Part shown: one piece after another, positions 60,044-64,000 of the stretch
Numbering within the stretch: the stretch's first letter is position 1
Layout of the letters: every line of letters starts with the position of its first letter
Source of the DNA: Calamus simplicifolius
Lineage: Eukaryota; Streptophyta; Magnoliopsida; Arecales; Arecaceae
Reading direction: 5' to 3'
Length of the DNA: 64,000 bases
Assembly (NCBI GenBank): GCA_900491605.1
Contig: UESW01004565.1
Location: 183,094-247,093, forward strand
Notes under the pieces: generated by a model
What the model saw: only the letters and a program-made list of their open reading frames with translations
What the model was told of the DNA's origin: nothing
Databases searched by the model: none
Position numbers and translations under genes: made by a program

Positions 60044-60210
60044 TTGTGCACTGCCTTCGATGCATAAAGGTGCGCATCGAGTGCAAGCATTAACCGTGTG
60101 CTCATGCAAGCACGCGTGTGGGATGCGCCGCGGCTCAATGAACCATGACATCCATGTTCGCACGGATGCACGCTTGGTGCGCATCTTTGTGCACCGGAGG
60201 CAATGCACAA
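60044..60210. mobile_element. GC-richer foldback element
   Basis: TTGTGCACTGCCTTCGATGC at the left mirrors the right end, whose reverse complement is TTGTGCATTGCCTCCGGTGC. Each arm has an inner hairpin (GATGC and GCGCATC). It lacks coding capacity and may be related to the preceding MITE in structure only. Confidence 0.6.
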
Positions 60211-61516
60211 TGATATTTCCTAATGTTTTTATTGAATGATTAGTTTGATAGCAGATGTTGAACGGCTTTGAACGCGGAAAGCATTCAGTGGGCGGGTCAA
60301 CATATATCAAAGGGTGGGCAAACAAGAATATAAAACTTAATGAGTGGAAAGAATATATGCACCTAGCTACTGCTTTGAACACACGAACCAAGATAACAAA
60401 GAATGCAGCAATCCGAATAAAATGGGACCTATTTTATTTTTTCAATAGTTTAATTAATAGCTGTTCATTGCTCAGCTGCATTCATCATAAGTCATTGATG
60501 ATCGATGATGTAGTGAGCTTATCTTCAAGTGATTAGATGTTGGTATACTCATCATAACTCTTAGTTTTAGCTAAACTGGCCTTAAGATATGGTGTGTTAT
60601 AAAGAATGTTTTTTTTCCCTTTTCTTCTTTTCATAGTTGACTGTTCTCTCTGAGCCAAGTTCATAGGCTCTGCCCCTGCTGAAGTCTAAGGACAAGTTCA
60701 CCGTAAACGTTTGTGATTGCAGGACATGGGAGTGCAAGTTCGTGGCTGGTGTGATATTAGCAGTGAAGTTATGAAAGTTAGAACTAACATGGAATTGGAA
60801 GCTGACTGGAAATAACCAACGCTCTAAGAATATCCGTGTAACACATGAGCTACCTTCGGAAGGAGAGATGTAAGAATCTTTTCAAACAAAGCTACTTCAG
60901 AGGAAGAGAGAATTTTAAATTCCAACTTTGAACATTGAAATTTATAATGATTCGTCTACCTTATGTGATCGGAAACAACTCCTCAATTTCCCTGCCATAA
61001 TTATTGACTTTATAGATTTTCTCTTTTTCTGATTATTTTATTAAACTATTTTCAGTTGGATCAAGAACGCATGATTTAGTTGTAAAATGGTTATGTTGGA
61101 GAGAGTGACATTCAATTGTATATTATAGTAAGCAAACGATTGACCGCATGGATGGAAGTGACGAGGGCTCGTCTGGGATCTTATTAATATTGCATCATGG
61201 GGTTAAAAAAAAACATTACGAACTTTGTTAGCGCATGGTCTCATCTTAGAGACCATTTTGGTTAATTAAAGAGAGCAAAGAGATTGCGTACAGGTGCTAA
61301 CTTAATTAATTAATTCCTTAAGCCTCGGCCTAAAACCCAAATGTTAATTGGCTGTGGCAAGTTGGTTTGAGGTCTGAGCAAGTAAAATTTGAGAGAAAAA
61401 AATTCACACCTTTTTTTTCTTTTCTCGATCAACTTTACTTCAACCTTTCTTTATTGTTTGCTTTTCCATTAGGCTTCAATGGTCCCATCGTATTTTTTAA
61501 TTTTATCCTTTTAAGC
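60211..61516. other. Intergenic DNA, no gene seen
   Basis: AT-rich, with open frames below 100 codons and no recognisable domain. Confidence 0.5.

Positions 61517-61559
<43 letters not shown>
61517..61559 (+). repeat. Compound (TA)n(TG)n microsatellite
   Basis: Seven TA units followed by about 14 TG units. Confidence 0.95.
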
Positions 61560-61619
61560 TGCTGTTGAATTTCATTCTTCGACTTGGAAAAAGTGCACGT
61601 CAGAATTTGGATTGCGCTT

Positions 61620-62150
61620 TCCCATCCGAATGGACCTGAAAGACAGTCCTCACGCAAGAATCATAGAGGGTGGTCCATGCGGAAGACCTTTCGACGCCCA
61701 AGTCAGTGGATACTCTCAGCAAACAGATGAGGGGAAGAAGGTTGTTATAGAAGGATGCTCCAAAGAGGGTTTCTAAAGAGCAATGGCCTCTGCTTCATTT
61801 TTGAGGGCATAGAATTGCCTTCGAGAGCGTATCTAGAGGGTCTTGGGACTTGTTATTTATGCGTTGCCGAGAAGGTAAGCAGTTACCTAATTTTTTTGGA
61901 TGCGTTTTAGGAAGTTGGCATCCGATAAGGCCAAAATCCCATTGGTTACGGGGATTGACCGTTGATGAAGTTGACAGACGCTTTATTGGAAATTTAAAAT
62001 CTCGTTGATCATGGATGGAGTGTTATATTTGGCTCTTGTTTCTGTTTTGGGAAGCTCACTCCGAAATCTTTGCAATTAGTGTGATTCATCCTTCAAGATA
62101 TCCGGTGTGATTTGAAGCAGTAATAGCACTTATGTTGAGAGGATGAGGAT
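61620..62150. repeat. LTR-like sequence of unknown element
   Basis: GGAAGACCTTTCGACGCCCA near 61680 resembles the reverse complement of the block at about 17440-17460 and the ends of plant gypsy LTRs as I remember them. No primer site, tract or coding domain was found nearby. Confidence 0.3.
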
Positions 62151-63590
62151 CGATCATGCCGAGGTATAAAGATGGCTCGTCCCTATTGAGGTTCAAAGAT
62201 AGCTCGGCCACTTCAAAGTACCGAGATAGTTCAGCCCTGTTGAGGTACGGAGATAGCAGGTGGTGTCGCTTACCCTTTTCTGTAAAGGAGAACAGACATA
62301 TTGTGGCAGTTAGTGGATCAGAATTGGAGATGGATCTTGTCACCTGCCATGTCTACAAGTAGATGTGGTGATAATTTTACTCCACATCACATGTCCCCCA
62401 CTCTCTAGTTCGAAGCGTAGGTTCAAGCGTATGGAGTAAAGTCCATGATGGCCAAATCTCATTGGAAGGATTTGAACCAGCAGAGGTGCTTCATGCCAAG
62501 GAAATGGATTAAATCACCTGACTCCAACCCATATGGGAAATGATCGAGGTTATGTAAAGACTACTTAGTCCGACCGATGCATAGGGAAAGCTCGGCCTTG
62601 CCGAGGTATAAATTTTTTTGATCGACCGTGCCAAGGCTTGGAAAAAAGACACTTGGCCTTGCCAAGCTACGAAGAAAAGATTTTATTTGGCCCTGCCAAG
62701 GTTCAGATAAAGCTCGGTCATGCCGAGGTTCAGAGAATTTTTTTACTTGACCCTACTAGGTACGGAGAAGGCTCGATCATGCTAAGGTTTGAAGAAAGTT
62801 CGGCCATGCTGAGGTTTGGAGGACTCCGATCGGCCTTGCCGAGGCCCGAAGGATCTTTTACTTGGCCCTGCCAAGGTACGGAGAAAAGATTTTACTTGGC
62901 CCTGCTAAGGTTTGGAGAAAGCTCGGCCGTGCCGAGGTTCGGAGAAATTTTTTACTTAGCCCTGCCAAGGTATGAAGAAAAGATTTTACTTGGTCCTGCT
63001 AAGGTTCGGAGAAAGCTCGGCCGTGCCAAGATTCAAAAAAAAAAAATTACTTGGCCCTACCAAGGTACGGAAAGGCTCGGTCGTGCTGAGGTTTGATGAA
63101 AGCTCAGCTGTGCCGAGGTTTAGAGGACTCCGGTTGGCCTTACCGAGGCTCGAAATATCTTTTACTTGGACTTGCTAAGGTACAGAGAAAAGATTTTACT
63201 TGGCTCTGCTAAGGTTCGGAGAAAGCTCGTCCATGCAAGGTTTGGAGAAATTTTTTACCTGGCCCTACCAAGGTACGGAGAAGGCTTGGCTATGCCGAGG
63301 TTCAGAGAAAGCTCTATCATGCCAAGGTTTGGAGGACTCCGGTCGGCCTTGTCGAGGCCAGGAGGATCTTTTACTAGGCCCTGTTAAGGTACGGAGAAAA
63401 GATTTTACCTGGCCCTGCTAAGGTTCGAAGAAATCTTGATCATGCTGAGGTTTAAAATTTTTTTTACTTGGCCCTGCTAAAGTACGGAGAAGGCTCAACC
63501 ATGCCAAGGTTCACAAGACTCCGGTCGGCCTTGCCAAGGCCAAGGATCTTTTACTTGGCCCTATCAAGGTACAGAGAAAAGATTTTTATC
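62150..63590. repeat. Irregular tandem array of short hairpin units
   Basis: A small cluster (62150-62255) and a main array (about 62580-63580) are built of 30-45 bp units. Each is centred on CTTGGCCCTGCCAAG or CTCGGCCGTGCCGAG and followed by GTWCGGAGAAA-like spacers. Larger units starting GACTCCGGTCGGCC recur at about 62822, 63126, 63335 and 63517. Long open frames across it come from the repeat and encode nothing recognisable. Confidence 0.88.
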
Positions 63591-63599
63591 GGCTTCCCC

Positions 63600-64000
63600 T
63601 TCACTTTGGGGCCATCGACAGCATACCCTTCACACCATATGGTAATTGGATAAAGTTCTACTAGCCTTTATGTAGCGCTCCATAAAGACTTAGGGAACTC
63701 CAACAAATTATCACAAGCGACAAATACTAAAAAATGCATCATGTTCAAAACTTTTTATCATCTGCTCAATTATACATGCTCATCACTTAAATCAATATTT
63801 TTTACATTATCCTACTTAGATAATATTTTTCGTAACATCCTCAGGCGGTTTATAAGATTACATTCACAATCGATAGCATACTCATCGATACATACATTAT
63901 ACTCATAATTCCCTCCAAAACATAAGTCTTTTTTTCATTTCAAAGGATTTAAGATACATCATCAAATCTTACTGGACACATACTCATATACATATACATG
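63600..64000. other. DNA to the window end, no gene seen
   Basis: AT-rich after the hairpin array. Whether the array's element continues past the window cannot be told. Confidence 0.4.

Noticed and set aside
62638..63421. Open frames of 70-150 codons with repeated peptide motifs
   Set aside because: They are by-products of the tandem hairpin array; the frame changes between units and there is no start context or domain.
62150..63590. CRISPR-like repeat array
   Set aside because: Units are diverged, spacers are not unique sequences, and the host is a plant.

Overview
This looks like nuclear DNA of a monocot, probably a palm; that placement is inferred from style (GC- and alanine-rich first exons, dense LTR retrotransposons, very long TE-filled introns), since no search could be run. 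No rRNA, tRNA or CRISPR was found. Layout: 1-7313 is a decayed Ty3/gypsy chromovirus-type retrotransposon whose 5' LTR is cut by the window edge. 7.3-13.2 kb is AT-rich intergenic DNA with MITE-like elements. 13,428-15,169 (+) is a three-exon gene for a WRC-domain nuclear protein, the best candidate for an intact host gene. 15.2-22 kb is intergenic, with an LTR-like remnant and hAT-like MITEs. From 22.2 kb to 42.9 kb lie a possible orphan first exon and stacked insertions: a 5'-truncated RTE LINE, a minus-strand copia element (28,424-33,486, TSD CATAA) and a plus-strand copia element (34,584-41,061, TSD AGTTT). The second copia sits inside one unit of a 290-bp tandem duplication, whose other unit preserves the empty site. 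42,917-54,166 (+) holds the remains of a host gene for a TMEM8/PGAP6-like membrane protein (ectodomain, EGF module, DUF3522/CREST multipass domain). Ten exons are readable, but they carry stop codons, frameshifts, two lost splice acceptors and a lost catalytic-type histidine, so it is called a pseudogene. Its introns carry RTE LINE pieces, a G-depleted low-complexity tract and a complete 633-bp TRIM element (TSD CATGC). 55,287-57,967 (-), tail to tail with it, is a six-exon calmodulin-binding receptor-like cytoplasmic kinase gene with all kinase motifs but a one-base deletion in its last exon. 58-61.5 kb is intergenic with two foldback MITEs, one related to the element at 7.6 kb. 61.6-63.6 kb is LTR-like DNA with an irregular tandem array of short hairpin units. 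The host genes show no functional link to each other. The most unusual observations are: a 115-bp GT-AG intron-like segment joining gag to protease in frame in the gypsy element; the in-window empty site proving the copia insertion; the TRIM; the decaying TMEM8-like gene beside a frameshifted kinase gene; and the hairpin array at the right end.
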